A DNA stretch of 64,000 bases from Streptomyces nodosus. GTDB lineage: Bacteria; Actinomycetota; Actinomycetes; Streptomycetales; Streptomycetaceae. The translations under genes and the position numbers were made by a program. The notes under the pieces were generated by a model that searched no databases, was not told where the DNA came from, and was given only the letters and a program-made list of their open reading frames with translations. Within the stretch, counting starts at the first letter, position 1, and every line of letters begins with the position of its first letter. Of this stretch, positions 8,695 through 17,506 are shown piece by piece. The stretch spans positions 5,053,501-5,117,500 of the forward strand of contig NZ_CP023747.1 of assembly GCF_008704995.1 (NCBI RefSeq). Reading direction: 5' to 3'.

Positions 8695-9213
8695 GAGGTC
8701 CTCTGCTTGGTGATGAACGCAGAGTCAACCTATTGGATCTCTCGGTCACAGAAGGGTCGAATGTGCAAACTTCCGCCAGTGGTCAACCGAGGGTGACGAC
8801 CGCCCAGGCCGTCTTGCCGGACGGCGGCCTGAGCGTGCTGGCGTTGATCTGCGTCTGCGGGACAGCGAGGGAAGACCCAGGGACGAGGTCGGCATGCTCG
8901 ACGTCTATCTGCCGTCACTTGCTCACGACCATGACCTCAGCCGCTTCCGGGTCGCCGACGGCGACGGCTACTGCGACATGGTCTGCGATCTGACCGATTT
9001 CATCAGCGGACTTGGGGAGTGACGGTGGCGGCTCCCTGCATGGACCCGCCCCGAGCGGATCGGCTTCTTCGCCAGGTGATCGGCGCAGACGGCCGGAGCA
9101 GTCCTCCAGTGGTCAAGTCGGAGGTCAAACCCACCGAAGCCGCCACTGACACCCCGGACCCCCCTTAGATTTGCGGAGCATCGATAGCACAACCACAGCA
9201 GGACGGAAAGTTC
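8695..9213. other. Gene-poor spacer with a possible coding remnant
   Basis: No intact gene was found. A plus-strand frame ending with TGA near 9022 encodes, from an ATG near 8894, 42 residues that look protein-like (MLDVYLPSLAHDHDLSRF, then VADGDGYCDMVC and a FISGLGE end). The frame is open upstream to about 8710 without a convincing start or ribosome site. It is best read as a degraded 3' end of an unknown gene. The rest of the spacer holds the likely start region of the SWIM gene. Confidence 0.4.
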
Positions 9214-10890
9214 ATGAGTGGCCTCACCGAGGCGAGCCTCAAGCGGCTGGCCGGTACCCGTTCCTTCGAACGCGGCCTCGGGTACCTCGACGCCGTGGCC
9301 GGGGTCGACGTCGGTGACGGCTGGGTCACCGCGAGCGTCCACGGTACGGAACGCTACGAGGTGGAGCTGACCCTGGACGGCCCCGGCGGGCCGGCCGGCG
9401 AGTGCGACTGCCCGTACGGCCTGGAGGGCAACTTCTGCAAGCATCTGGTCGCCCTCGGCCTGACGGTGCTCGCCCGGCGGGAGAGCCTGCCGCGGCAGCG
9501 GAAGGCGGCCCGGAAGCGCGCTCAAGACCTCGACGAGTGGCTGTCCGCCCTGCCCAAGGACGAGTTGCTCGCACTGCTGAAGGAACAGATCGACGAGGAC
9601 CGGCAGTTGCGGCGGCGCCTGGAACTGCGGGCCGCGAGCGCCCGCGGGGACCTTGCCGTGGTCCGGTCCCGTATCCGCGATCTGCTCGACATCGGGCCCT
9701 TCGCGCAGTACGGGTACGTCGAGTACGCGGACGCCCGCGCCTACGCAGCCCAGGCCGGGCAGGCGGTGTCTGCGATCAGGGAGCTGACCGGCACCGGCCG
9801 GGCCGACGACGCGATCACCCTGGCCCGGGATGCGATGACACTGCTGGCCGAAGTGGTGGAGAGCGTCGACGACTCCGACGGATGGCTGGGGGAGATCGCT
9901 GCCGGCCTCGCCGACGCCCACCTCGACGCCTGCCGTGCGGCACGCCCCGACCCCGAGGAGCTCGCGCGCTGGCTGGTCGGCCATGCGCTCAGCGATATCG
10001 ACGACGGCCTGACCGGCATCGATCCGCTCGACTACGAGGATGTCCTGGGCGAAGAGGGAATGGCCGTCCTGCGCAAGTCGGCGGTCGAGGCGTGGCAAGG
10101 CAACCGACGCGGCTGGGCGGAGAAACACCTGATGGAGCGTGTGGCCAAGGCAGGAGGAGACATCGACGCGGTGATCGCGGTGCACGCGGCCGATCTCTCG
10201 CCGAACGGTTATACGCACCTGGTCATCGCCCGCGAGCTGGACACCGCCCGGCGTTCCGACGAGGCCCTGCGCTGGGCGGAACGCGGCATCCGGGAAACCC
10301 GGGACCTGTCCGCCGTCGACACCGCCCTCGTCGACTACCTCTGCGAGCGCTACGCGATGACGGACCGGTTCGCCGACGCCGTCGCCGTGCGCCGCGACCA
10401 CTTCGGTGCCTGCCGCACCCTGGCCGCATACCAGCAACTGCGCGCCGCCGCGCGGGCCGCGGACTGCTGGCCGGCCGAGCGTGCAGGAGCCCTCGCCCTT
10501 CTGAGCGCCGACGCGGAGCAGCGGCAACAGGGCTGGTACAGCGGTCCTGTCCTGGTCGACGCCCTGCTGGACGACAAGGACCTCGACACCGCCTGGGGGG
10601 CCGCCACCCGAACCGGCGCCCATGACAGACAGTGGCTCACCCTCGCCGACCAGGTCCGTGCCACCCGCCCCGCCGATGCGCTCAGCGTCTACCTGCGCCT
10701 GGCCGAGCCACTCACCCAGCAAACCGGCAACACGGTCTACGAGCAGCTTGTCGCCCTGCTCCTCAGCATCCGCGACTGCCACCGCCGCCTGGGTACCGAG
10801 GACGAGTTCGCCGTCCACGTCACCACGCTGCGCACCGTCCAGAAGCGCAAGCGAAACCTGATGCGGTTGATGGACGAACGCGGTCTGTGA
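9214..10890 (+). CDS. SWIM zinc-finger protein with helical repeat C-terminus
   Basis: 558 residues. The SWIM zinc-binding motif CxCx(8)CxH is clear: Cys64, Cys66, Cys75 and His77 (ECDCPYGLEGNFCKHL). It is followed by a long Ala/Leu/Arg-rich helical region (~90-540) that resembles TPR-like repeats, with several ALRWAERGI/AYQQLRAAARAA-type helix pairs. SWIM domains bind DNA or protein. The combination is common in actinobacterial proteins of unknown function. It stands alone, with a hairpin terminator downstream at 11069-11100. Confidence 0.85.
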   Translation: MSGLTEASLKRLAGTRSFERGLGYLDAVAGVDVGDGWVTASVHGTERYEVELTLDGPGGPAGECDCPYGLEGNFCKHLVALGLTVLARRESLPRQRKAARKRAQDLDEWLSALPKDELLALLKEQIDEDRQLRRRLELRAASARGDLAVVRSRIRDLLDIGPFAQYGYVEYADARAYAAQAGQAVSAIRELTGTGRADDAITLARDAMTLLAEVVESVDDSDGWLGEIAAGLADAHLDACRAARPDPEELARWLVGHALSDIDDGLTGIDPLDYEDVLGEEGMAVLRKSAVEAWQGNRRGWAEKHLMERVAKAGGDIDAVIAVHAADLSPNGYTHLVIARELDTARRSDEALRWAERGIRETRDLSAVDTALVDYLCERYAMTDRFADAVAVRRDHFGACRTLAAYQQLRAAARAADCWPAERAGALALLSADAEQRQQGWYSGPVLVDALLDDKDLDTAWGAATRTGAHDRQWLTLADQVRATRPADALSVYLRLAEPLTQQTGNTVYEQLVALLLSIRDCHRRLGTEDEFAVHVTTLRTVQKRKRNLMRLMDERGL

Positions 10891-11239
10891 TCCGGTTCGA
10901 CCGCCTGCCCGGGCTCCAGCCGCGTAGCGCGGGCAGGGCGCGAGGGAAGCGTGAGCCGGGCGGGTCTCCGGGATGCCGTCGGTCGGTGCGGCAAGACGGC
11001 CCGGTGCTCGGTTCAATGCTCCTCGGGAGGCCCGGCAGGCCTCTCCAGGGGCTCGTGACCGCTTCCTGGGCGCGGGCGCTGCCACAGCTGCGCCCGCGCC
11101 ACCAGCGTCTACGGGGCGATATTCCGGTAGTTCCGGTGGGGGGCCACGACGAACCTACTGACATACGCACAGCGCAGGAGGAGATGTACGTAACGTCCGC
11201 CGTCAACACGGCACCGCCCCGAATCCGCCTACAAACCCG
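10891..11239. other. Convergent intergenic region
   Basis: About 350 bp between the convergent SWIM and glutamate-synthase-like genes. It holds the hairpin listed at 11069-11100 and no credible gene. Open frames crossing it lack start signals and protein-like composition. Confidence 0.6.
11069..11100. terminator. 11-bp GC hairpin between convergent genes
   Basis: Perfect inverted repeat GGCGCGGGCGC ... GCGCCCGCGCC with a 10-nt loop and no T-tract, as is usual for streptomycete factor-independent terminators. It probably serves both converging genes. Confidence 0.65.
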
Positions 11240-12823
11240 TCAGACAGTGAAACGGTCGGGATCCGCGGCCTTCCAGTCCGCTGCCCAGGACTCGGGCGGC
11301 TCGATCAGCAGCTGCCCAGGGGTCAGCCAGTCGTAGAGCTCCGCGTAGGAGCGGACGGTGACCGGGTCCACGCGCCGACGCAGCATGCTCGGGCGCAGTT
11401 CGGCGGGGTCACTCACGCCCAGCGAAGCGATGATCTGCTGTGCGCTCTTCACCGTGCCGGACTGGAAGCGATGGACCCGGGCCGACTTGTCGTCGACGTC
11501 CAACGCACGTGCCCGGCGCGGGTCCTGTGTGGCGACGCCGGCGGGGCAGGTGTTGGTGTGGCAGCTCTGCGCCTGGATGCATCCGATCGCGAACATCATG
11601 GCGCGTGCCGCGTTGGTGAAGTCGGCGCCCTGCAGCATGCGCTTGACGACGTCGGCCCCGGTGGCCACCTTGCCACTGGCCCCGATCTTGATCCGGTCCC
11701 GCAGGCCGGCGCCGACCAGGGCGTTGTGGACGGTGATCAGCCCCTCGGTGAGCGGACTGCCCAGGTGGTCGGCGAACTCCAGCGGGGCGGCTCCGGTACC
11801 GCCCTCCGCTCCGTCGACGATGATGAAGTCCGGCGCGGTGCCCTCGTCGAGCATGGCCTTGCACACCGCCAGGAACTCCCGCCGGGACCCCACACACAGC
11901 TTGAATCCGACCGGCTTGCCACCGGACAGCTCGCGCATTTCGGCGATGAACCGGATCAGTTCCCGGGGCGTGTCGAAGACCTGGTGATAAGGAGGCGAGA
12001 TGACCGTCTTCCCCTCGGGAACCTCACGTACCCGGGCTATCTCCGCGGTGACCTTCTCCCCGGGCAGCACCCCTCCGATACCGGGCTTGGCTCCCTGAGA
12101 AAGCTTCAAAGACACACATTTCACGTTCTCGCGAGCGGCCTTCTCGGCGAACCGCGCACGATCGAAACCGCCGTCCGGGGTGCGGCAACCGAAATACGCG
12201 GTGCCGATCTCCCACACCAGGTCACCACCGTGGCGCAGGTGGTACTCCGACATGCCGCCCTCACCGGTGTCGTGGGCGAAGCCTCCGAGGGCGGCCCCCC
12301 GGTTCAGGGCGAGGATGGCGTTGGCGGACAGCGAACCGAAGCTCATGGCCGAGACGTTGAGCAAGGCCATGTCGTACGGCTTGGTGCAGTCCGGGCCACC
12401 GATACGGACCCGGGGCTGCTCCGTCGGTACCGGGCGCGGCCGCATGGACGACTCGAAGTATTCGTAGCCTTCGGCATAGACGTTCCGCTCGGTACCGAAC
12501 GCGATCTCTGCCTCGGTCCCCTTGGCGCGCTGGTAGACAAGGCTGCGCACATCCCGGTCGAACGGACGGCCATCGGTATTACGCTCGATGAAATACTGCT
12601 GCAATTCCGGTCGGATCGACTCCAGCATGAAGCGGATATGCCCCAGCACCGGATAATTTCGCAAGACGGAATGACGCTTCTGCAGCAGGTCATAAATACC
12701 GACCCCGGCTATCCCCGCGCACAACACGGCGGCCAACCACCACCAAGGCGACACGGCCAATGCCGAGACACCGAAGGCAATGGCGAGAGCTCCGATGAAA
12801 ACAATCACTGCAATTCTGATCAC
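11240..12823 (-). CDS. FMN-binding glutamate synthase-like protein (GltB central/FMN domain)
   Basis: About 527-residue membrane-anchored homologue of the FMN and 3Fe-4S part of glutamate synthase. It lacks the glutaminase and alpha-subunit C-terminal domains. Residues ~1-45 hold one or two hydrophobic segments. The TIM-barrel FMN domain follows, with SFGSLSANAI, GEGGMSEYH, the KLSQGAKPGIGG loop and IVDGAEGGTG. The Fe-S ligands are C-x5-C-x4-C in CIQAQSCHTNTC. The GTG at 12823 starts a family-like hydrophobic N-terminus; another GTG at 12853 is possible. Such proteins are thought to be electron-transfer oxidoreductases, and the substrate of this group is not established. Confidence 0.87.
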   Translation of the reverse strand: MIRIAVIVFIGALAIAFGVSALAVSPWWWLAAVLCAGIAGVGIYDLLQKRHSVLRNYPVLGHIRFMLESIRPELQQYFIERNTDGRPFDRDVRSLVYQRAKGTEAEIAFGTERNVYAEGYEYFESSMRPRPVPTEQPRVRIGGPDCTKPYDMALLNVSAMSFGSLSANAILALNRGAALGGFAHDTGEGGMSEYHLRHGGDLVWEIGTAYFGCRTPDGGFDRARFAEKAARENVKCVSLKLSQGAKPGIGGVLPGEKVTAEIARVREVPEGKTVISPPYHQVFDTPRELIRFIAEMRELSGGKPVGFKLCVGSRREFLAVCKAMLDEGTAPDFIIVDGAEGGTGAAPLEFADHLGSPLTEGLITVHNALVGAGLRDRIKIGASGKVATGADVVKRMLQGADFTNAARAMMFAIGCIQAQSCHTNTCPAGVATQDPRRARALDVDDKSARVHRFQSGTVKSAQQIIASLGVSDPAELRPSMLRRRVDPVTVRSYAELYDWLTPGQLLIEPPESWAADWKAADPDRFTV

Positions 12824-12970
12824 GCGGGGGAACCTACAGCCTCCCGAGCGCACGTCACAATGTTCGAAGGGTGCGACATTCGACTCATGCCATGCCGATC
12901 GTCCGGCCCGGTCCGCCTGCCACCGGTGCGCGCCCTCCCCATGTCCCGGACCTCACCTGCGGTGATGCCC

Positions 12971-13092
12971 CAAGATCCCGTCCATGCCTCGTCCTCGGCC
13001 CCGACATGCGTCCACTTCGCCCGGCGTACGGTCACACAAACACGAAGCCCCCGCACTCAGCGCTTCCGCCGACCACGGGGTCATTGGGCGCC
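12971..13092. repeat. Left copy of att/terminator-like block
   Basis: This block resembles the sequence abutting tRNA-Arg (23665-23788). Both begin with a CAAGATcc/ttGTCCA stretch and, about 70 bp on, carry a hairpin-like GAAG-CCCC...CTCAGCG-TTCCGC...ACGGGGTC followed by TTGGGC-CC. Arms of the left hairpin are imperfect. It probably marks the far end of an integrated element or an older integration. No copy of the tRNA 3' half was recognised here. Confidence 0.5.
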
Positions 13093-13434
13093 AGGTGGGC
13101 TGTCTGCCGGCTTTGGTGGTCTTGGGTGCCCCTTGGTCCTCGGGCAGACACCCGACCGAATCACAAGAGTAAGCCTGGGGAAAAGAAATATCTAAAGAAG
13201 GGGTAAATGATCTATGCGGATAGTCATCGTCATGTAATAGATTTAGTAGGGCGAAGTGGCAACGACAACACTCAAGCCAACTGTCGTCCGGACCCGCTTC
13301 GACAATGCTGTGCTTATCCGGTACCCCCTGAAGGCGCTCAAGGCGGGGCGCGGTCAAAACCCGCATACCGGAAAACTCCATGTGAACGCCCACTCGGAGG
13401 GTGTTCTGTGATGTTTCGTCGGATTTCAGGTTGA
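13093..13434. other. Low-coding island edge
   Basis: About 340 bp with no gene I can support. An AT-richer patch lies at 13180-13250, unusual against the rest of the window. A minus-strand frame (13393 to 12953) is open but has no ribosome site and no recognisable domain. Confidence 0.4.
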
Positions 13435-13640
13435 GTGGGTGCCTGCGGCGTCGGCCGTGGTGGGGTGAAAAGGCCGGGCTCGGGTTCGGTGAGGATGCCG
13501 CGGCTGACCAGGCGTTTCAGCTTGGCGCGGAGGTTCTCGACGTGGCGCGGCTCCAGCCCGGTGCCGCGCGGGGTGCCGTCCTCGGCGGCCAGTTCCAGCA
13601 TGGTCTCCTGGGCGATCTCCAGCCGCTCCAGTACTACGGC
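13435..13640 (-). pseudogene. Fragment of transposase-associated winged-helix protein
   Basis: Minus-strand reading gives LERLEIAQETMLELAAEDG, then LRAKLKRLVSRGILTEPEP and GLFT. This is the coiled-coil start and winged-helix end of a small protein that commonly accompanies insertion sequences in Streptomyces, with its central part missing. There is no proper start. It is fused head-to-head with the integrase fragment at ~13625. Confidence 0.55.
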
Positions 13641-13800
13641 GCCTTGCGCCCGGCTGAGGCCGTCGGCCTCACCAGTGCGGACCTGAAGCTGCCCCGGGTC
13701 GGGTGGGGGACAGCACTGCTGAACCGGACGCGCCCCAGCGTCGGCAAGCAGTGGACCGATTCCCTGGGGCATCGGCTTGGCTCCCGCAGATTCGCAGCTC
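13623..13800 (+). pseudogene. Tyrosine integrase fragment (first catalytic half)
   Basis: The plus-strand frame reads YYGALRPAEAVGLTSADLKL, PRVGWG, then RPSVGKQWTDS and LGSRR. This matches the arm of tyrosine recombinases that carries catalytic Arg I (in ALRPAEA). The N-terminal core-binding domain is absent, as is everything after the WTDS region, including the HxxR box and Tyr. It lies at the left end of the island and matches in type the C-terminal fragment at 22971-23093. The two could be halves of one broken gene. Confidence 0.72.
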
Positions 13801-13850
13801 TCCCCGGGGCCCAGCGTCAGGAGGGGGGCGATATTGCCCCCACTGGGGCA

Positions 13851-13869
13851 AAAGGTTAGCCTGCCCTAA
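13851..13869 (+). promoter_or_regulatory. DmdR/IdeR-like iron box upstream of feoA
   Basis: AAAGGTTAGCCTGCCCTAA matches about 14 of 19 positions of the actinobacterial iron box (TTAGGTTAGGCTAACCTAA-type), including the GTTAG and CCTAA half-sites. It sits 10-30 bp before the possible feoA starts, so iron-loaded DmdR/IdeR would repress the operon. The match was made by eye. Confidence 0.55.
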
Positions 13870-13896
13870 GCTACAAAGGTGATCCCGGGGTTGAGG

Positions 13897-14202
13897 ATGT
13901 CGATGGTCTCAGTGCAGTTGGGCGCGCGTCAGAGCGGTCCGTCCGTGCCGACGGATCCAGTGGGGGACGCGCGACTGGCCGACCTCCGACCCGGGATGAG
14001 CGGCCAGGTGACCGACATCGACGAGTCGGTCGAGCCGAGCACCGCGCGACGACTGTTCGACCTGGGGTTCGCCCCCGGCGCGGAGGTCACCGTGCTGCGG
14101 AAGGCGCCGCTCGGCGACCCCGTCGTCTTCCAGGTCGTGGAGTACGAGGTGGCACTGCGCAAAGAGCAGGCCGCCGGCATCCGTGTACGGCGCACCGCAT
14201 GA
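13897..14202 (+). CDS. feoA: FeoA family ferrous iron transport regulator
   Basis: About 101-residue SH3-like FeoA, cytosolic partner of FeoB. The C-terminal ~75 residues carry the signature: LADLRPGMSGQV, RRLFDLGFAPGAEVTVLRKA and a closing beta strand (VALRKEQAAGIRV). ATG at 13897 is chosen; GTG at 13879 is an alternative giving 107 residues. The final TGA overlaps feoB (ATGA). The N-terminal ~25-residue extension is longer than in minimal FeoA proteins. Likely iron-repressed through the upstream box. Confidence 0.9.
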   Translation: MSMVSVQLGARQSGPSVPTDPVGDARLADLRPGMSGQVTDIDESVEPSTARRLFDLGFAPGAEVTVLRKAPLGDPVVFQVVEYEVALRKEQAAGIRVRRTA

Positions 14203-16136
14203 GCGCGCACTGCGGTCCGGTGGCCCAGACGGTCACCGGCAACAACCGCCTGGCCCTGGTCGGCAGCCCCAACTCGGGCAAGAGCACACTCTTCAACGCC
14301 CTGACCGGCCTGCGGACCAAGACCGGGAACTACCCCGGAGTGACCGTCGCGCGCTATGAGGGTCTGGCGCGCGTCGGCGGGCACGAGGTGGTCATCGAGG
14401 ATCTGCCCGGCACCTACAGCCTCGACCCGATCAGCCCGGACGAGCAGGTCGTCGCCGATGCGCTCGACCCGGACAACCCGGGCATCGGCACACCCGACGG
14501 GATTCTCGTCACGATCGACGCGACGACGCTCCGTCGTTCCCTCGGGCTGCTGGCCCAGGTCATGCAGACCGGCCTGCCGATCTGCGTGGTGCTCACCTTC
14601 CGCGACGAACTGGCCCGCCGCGGCGGCACCCTCGACGTCCCGGCCCTCCGCCGTGCACTCGGCGTGCCGGTCGTCGCGGTGACGAGCGGGTCACGCAACG
14701 ACCTGGCGCAGTTGCGGTCCATGCTGCTCGACCGGACCGCATGGGAGCGGCCGGTCGTCCCGCCGCCCACCGACCCCTCGCAGAGACGGGCCTGGGTGGA
14801 GTCGCTGCTGCAGAGCGCGGACTACCAGGTACCCGAGGTCGATCACCGCACGCGGCGCATCGACGCCGTGCTGCTGCACCCGCTGTGGGGCACGCTCATC
14901 TTCTTCGCGACCATGTTCGCCTTCTTCCAGATCATCTTCACCGTCGCGACACCGCTGCAGGACGCGGTACAGAGCCTCTTCGACTGGCTCGGCACACTGG
15001 TCACCGAATACGTCTCGAACCCGTTGCTCTCCGGCTTCCTCGGCAACGCCCTGATCGGCGGTCTGGGCAGCGTGGTGGTCTTCCTGCCGCAGATCGCCCT
15101 GCTGTTCCTCATGATCTCGCTGCTGGAGGGCAGCGGCTACCTCTCCCGTGCGGCATTCCTGATGGACCGGCTCATGTCCAAGGCCGGGCTGGAGGGCCGC
15201 GCGTTCGTCGCCCTGCTCTCCTCCCTCGCCTGTGCCATCCCCGGCATCATGGCCACCCGCTCCCTGCCGTCGGCCAAGGACCGCTTCGCGACCATGATGG
15301 GCGCGCCGCTGATGACCTGCTCGGCGCGCCTGACGGTCTATGTGCTGCTGACCGGCCTGCTGGTGAGCCCGGGTACCAGCGTCGGTCCCTTCGGCGCCCA
15401 GGGCATCGTCATGTTCGCCCTGTACCTCGTCGGCGCGCTCTCGGCCATGGCGACAGCCTGGGTCTTCAAACGGTTCAGCAGTCGGGGCGGGCCGGTGCTG
15501 CCGTTCTACATGGAGATGCCGTCCTACCGGCTGCCGCGGCCGCGGTCGGTGGCCGAGGCCATGTGGAGCGCCTGCAAGGGCTTCCTGCACAAGGTCGGCC
15601 GGATCATCCTCCTTGTCACCGTCGTGATGTGGCTGCTGCTCAGCCTGCCCATGCACAGTGATGCGCAACTGCGCTCCGCCGGAGTCGACCCGGCCGACCG
15701 GACCGCGGTCTCGGCCTATGAGGTCGACCACAGCTACGCCGCCGACATCGGTCACGCCATCGAACCCGTCTTCGAACCCCTCGGGTTCGACTGGCGGATC
15801 AACATCGGCGTGCTGGGATCGCTGTCCGCCCGAGAGGTGTTCGTCGCCACCCTCGGCCAGGTCGCCGCCGCCCAGAACCCCGACCAGCCGGCCGAAACCC
15901 TGGCACACATGACCTACACCGACGGCCCGCACCAGGGAGAGAAGCTCTTCACCCCGGCCACGACGGCCGCCTTGCTCGTCTTCTTCCTCTACGCACTGCA
16001 GTGCATGTCGACCGTCGGGGTCATGCGCCGTGAGACCGGCTCGTGGAGATGGCCCGCGGTCGCCTTCGGCTATATGTTCGTGCTGGCCTGGACCATGGCC
16101 TTCCTGACGCACACCGTCGTAGGACTGCTGGCATGA
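14199..16136 (+). CDS. feoB: Ferrous iron transporter FeoB
   Basis: 645-residue Fe(II) transporter with an N-terminal G-protein domain (~15-190) and a polytopic membrane domain (~230-640). G1 is GSPNSGKST (22-30), G2 lies around NYPGVTV and G3 is DLPGTYSL. The usual NxxD G4 motif is replaced by TFRD in VLTFRDELARRGG, so guanine specificity may be relaxed. Gate-like segments GSGYLSRAAFLMDR and LACAIPGIMATR are present. It overlaps feoA by 4 bp and the NifU-like gene by 4 bp, so the three form one unit. Confidence 0.93.
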   Translation: MSAHCGPVAQTVTGNNRLALVGSPNSGKSTLFNALTGLRTKTGNYPGVTVARYEGLARVGGHEVVIEDLPGTYSLDPISPDEQVVADALDPDNPGIGTPDGILVTIDATTLRRSLGLLAQVMQTGLPICVVLTFRDELARRGGTLDVPALRRALGVPVVAVTSGSRNDLAQLRSMLLDRTAWERPVVPPPTDPSQRRAWVESLLQSADYQVPEVDHRTRRIDAVLLHPLWGTLIFFATMFAFFQIIFTVATPLQDAVQSLFDWLGTLVTEYVSNPLLSGFLGNALIGGLGSVVVFLPQIALLFLMISLLEGSGYLSRAAFLMDRLMSKAGLEGRAFVALLSSLACAIPGIMATRSLPSAKDRFATMMGAPLMTCSARLTVYVLLTGLLVSPGTSVGPFGAQGIVMFALYLVGALSAMATAWVFKRFSSRGGPVLPFYMEMPSYRLPRPRSVAEAMWSACKGFLHKVGRIILLVTVVMWLLLSLPMHSDAQLRSAGVDPADRTAVSAYEVDHSYAADIGHAIEPVFEPLGFDWRINIGVLGSLSAREVFVATLGQVAAAQNPDQPAETLAHMTYTDGPHQGEKLFTPATTAALLVFFLYALQCMSTVGVMRRETGSWRWPAVAFGYMFVLAWTMAFLTHTVVGLLA

Positions 16137-16711
16137 GCGTCATCCCCATGCACCCCGAGGCCACGACTGACCCGCAGGCCATCCGCTGGGTGATCCCCGC
16201 TGGCACACTGCCGGTCGTCGGAGAGATCGCCGACGCACCGGACGAGCTCGGGACAATGCTCCACTCCGAAGACGTCGCCTCCATCGAGGTGGAGACAGGG
16301 GCCGTGGTGATCCGGCTTGCCGACGGCCGGAGCTGGTCCGGCACAGGAGCGCGGGTGCGCGACGCGCTCAGCGCCGCACTGCAGCATCCTCAGTGCTGGC
16401 GGCCGGCCGACGTGGTCACCGAGGACGACATGTTGCGCGCCGCACTGCAGGACGTCCTGGACGGATCCGTCGGTGACTACATCCGCTCCCACGGCGGCGA
16501 AGTGACGATTGTGTCCGCCCACGACCGGCACGCGGAGGTGCGGATGGCGGGCACCTGCACGCACTGCCCGGCTGCCGGGTTCACTCTCCACTCCCGCCTC
16601 GAGTCGGAACTGCGTGCACGGTTCCCCGATCTGGTCGAGGTGCGGGCCACGGAGGAGCCCGGCAAGGTGGCAAGGCGCACATGGCTCACGCTGCGCCGCC
16701 GCAGCGCGTGA
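16133..16711 (+). CDS. NifU-like Fe-S scaffold protein, feo operon
   Basis: 192 residues from the ATG that overlaps the feoB stop (ATGA). The C-terminal half (~95-185) is a NifU C-terminal domain: VLDGSVGDYIRSHGGEV, then AGTCTHCPAAGFTL with the CxxC pair that binds or transfers a [4Fe-4S] cluster. The N-terminal half has no clear family. It may connect imported iron to cluster assembly or sense iron for FeoB, as FeoC does elsewhere. That role is inference from operon position. Confidence 0.83.
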   Translation: MSVIPMHPEATTDPQAIRWVIPAGTLPVVGEIADAPDELGTMLHSEDVASIEVETGAVVIRLADGRSWSGTGARVRDALSAALQHPQCWRPADVVTEDDMLRAALQDVLDGSVGDYIRSHGGEVTIVSAHDRHAEVRMAGTCTHCPAAGFTLHSRLESELRARFPDLVEVRATEEPGKVARRTWLTLRRRSA

Positions 16712-16852
16712 CGGCCGACCAGTGCGAAAGCCCGGAATCCGCAGGCGGGGACATCCTCGTCAAGGCAATCACCCGGGCCCGTACCCGAGGCGGCACCTGA
16801 GTCCGCGGGCCGCAGAGGTGCCTACGCCTTTCGCAACGTCGGCTGTAGAAGC

Positions 16853-17461
16853 TCAGTGACCATCGTGCCGATGCGCTGTCGGCCCGATCTCGGGGTCGTA
16901 CCAGTCTGGGAGTTCCGCGGTAGCGCGCACCTCAAGGCGCATGACTGCTCGCACATGTCCTTGCTGCGCGGTGAGCGATTTCAAGAGTTCAATGACGCGG
17001 TTGAGTCTTTCCTGACACGTAGGTGAGTCCGGCTCGCCTGCCACCTCCATCAGGTGCCTGTAGGCGGTCGTGAGCTGTGCGTTCACCCGGCTCTCGATCT
17101 GCAGCACCGCGTCACTTGCCATCAACTGGGCTTCAGCCCGGGTGTCCCGTTGAGCACGTCTCGCGGTATTGACTTCCGCTGCTTCCGCGTCGACTGACCC
17201 CGACTTGAGAGCGTGGGCGTAGGCCAGCATGGCGTCTCTGTAGTAGCGATCATTTGCGTTCAACTGAACGTAGCAGCTACGGAGTTGATCGATCTTGCGC
17301 TGATCCTCAGCAGCCTGCTGTTCCGCGATCCGGACCCGTTCTCCCCGCTCCGACCTTCGCGACTCGGCGCGCTGGGTGAGGACTTGAGTGATCACTGCCG
17401 AAGCCAGCGTGCCGAAGACGCCGACGCTCGCGACGATCACAGAGATGGTCCCACCAGACAT
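16853..17461 (-). CDS. Membrane-anchored coiled-coil protein, unknown function
   Basis: 202 residues from ATG 17461, chosen because a strong GGGGGTGGAG precedes it; the frame extends upstream to 17506. One N-terminal TM (~3-25: ISVIVASVGVFGTLASAVIT) is followed by a charged helix rich in Arg/Glu/Gln (~28-60) and long amphipathic helices. Composition is less GC-rich than core genes. No family is recognised. It lies inside the island and may be element cargo. Confidence 0.7.
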   Translation of the reverse strand: MSGGTISVIVASVGVFGTLASAVITQVLTQRAESRRSERGERVRIAEQQAAEDQRKIDQLRSCYVQLNANDRYYRDAMLAYAHALKSGSVDAEAAEVNTARRAQRDTRAEAQLMASDAVLQIESRVNAQLTTAYRHLMEVAGEPDSPTCQERLNRVIELLKSLTAQQGHVRAVMRLEVRATAELPDWYDPEIGPTAHRHDGH

Positions 17462-17506
17462 CTCCACCCCCTGGCACTCACCTGAGTTCCCCCGACGAGC
17501 AGACAA

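Noticed and set aside
8968..11085. 705-codon minus-strand frame opposite the SWIM gene
   Set aside because: The plus frame carries CxCx8CxH and protein-like helices, the minus frame nothing.
12953..13393. 146-codon minus-strand frame at the island edge
   Set aside because: Crosses the att-like block, and its second half looks like translated non-coding repeat.
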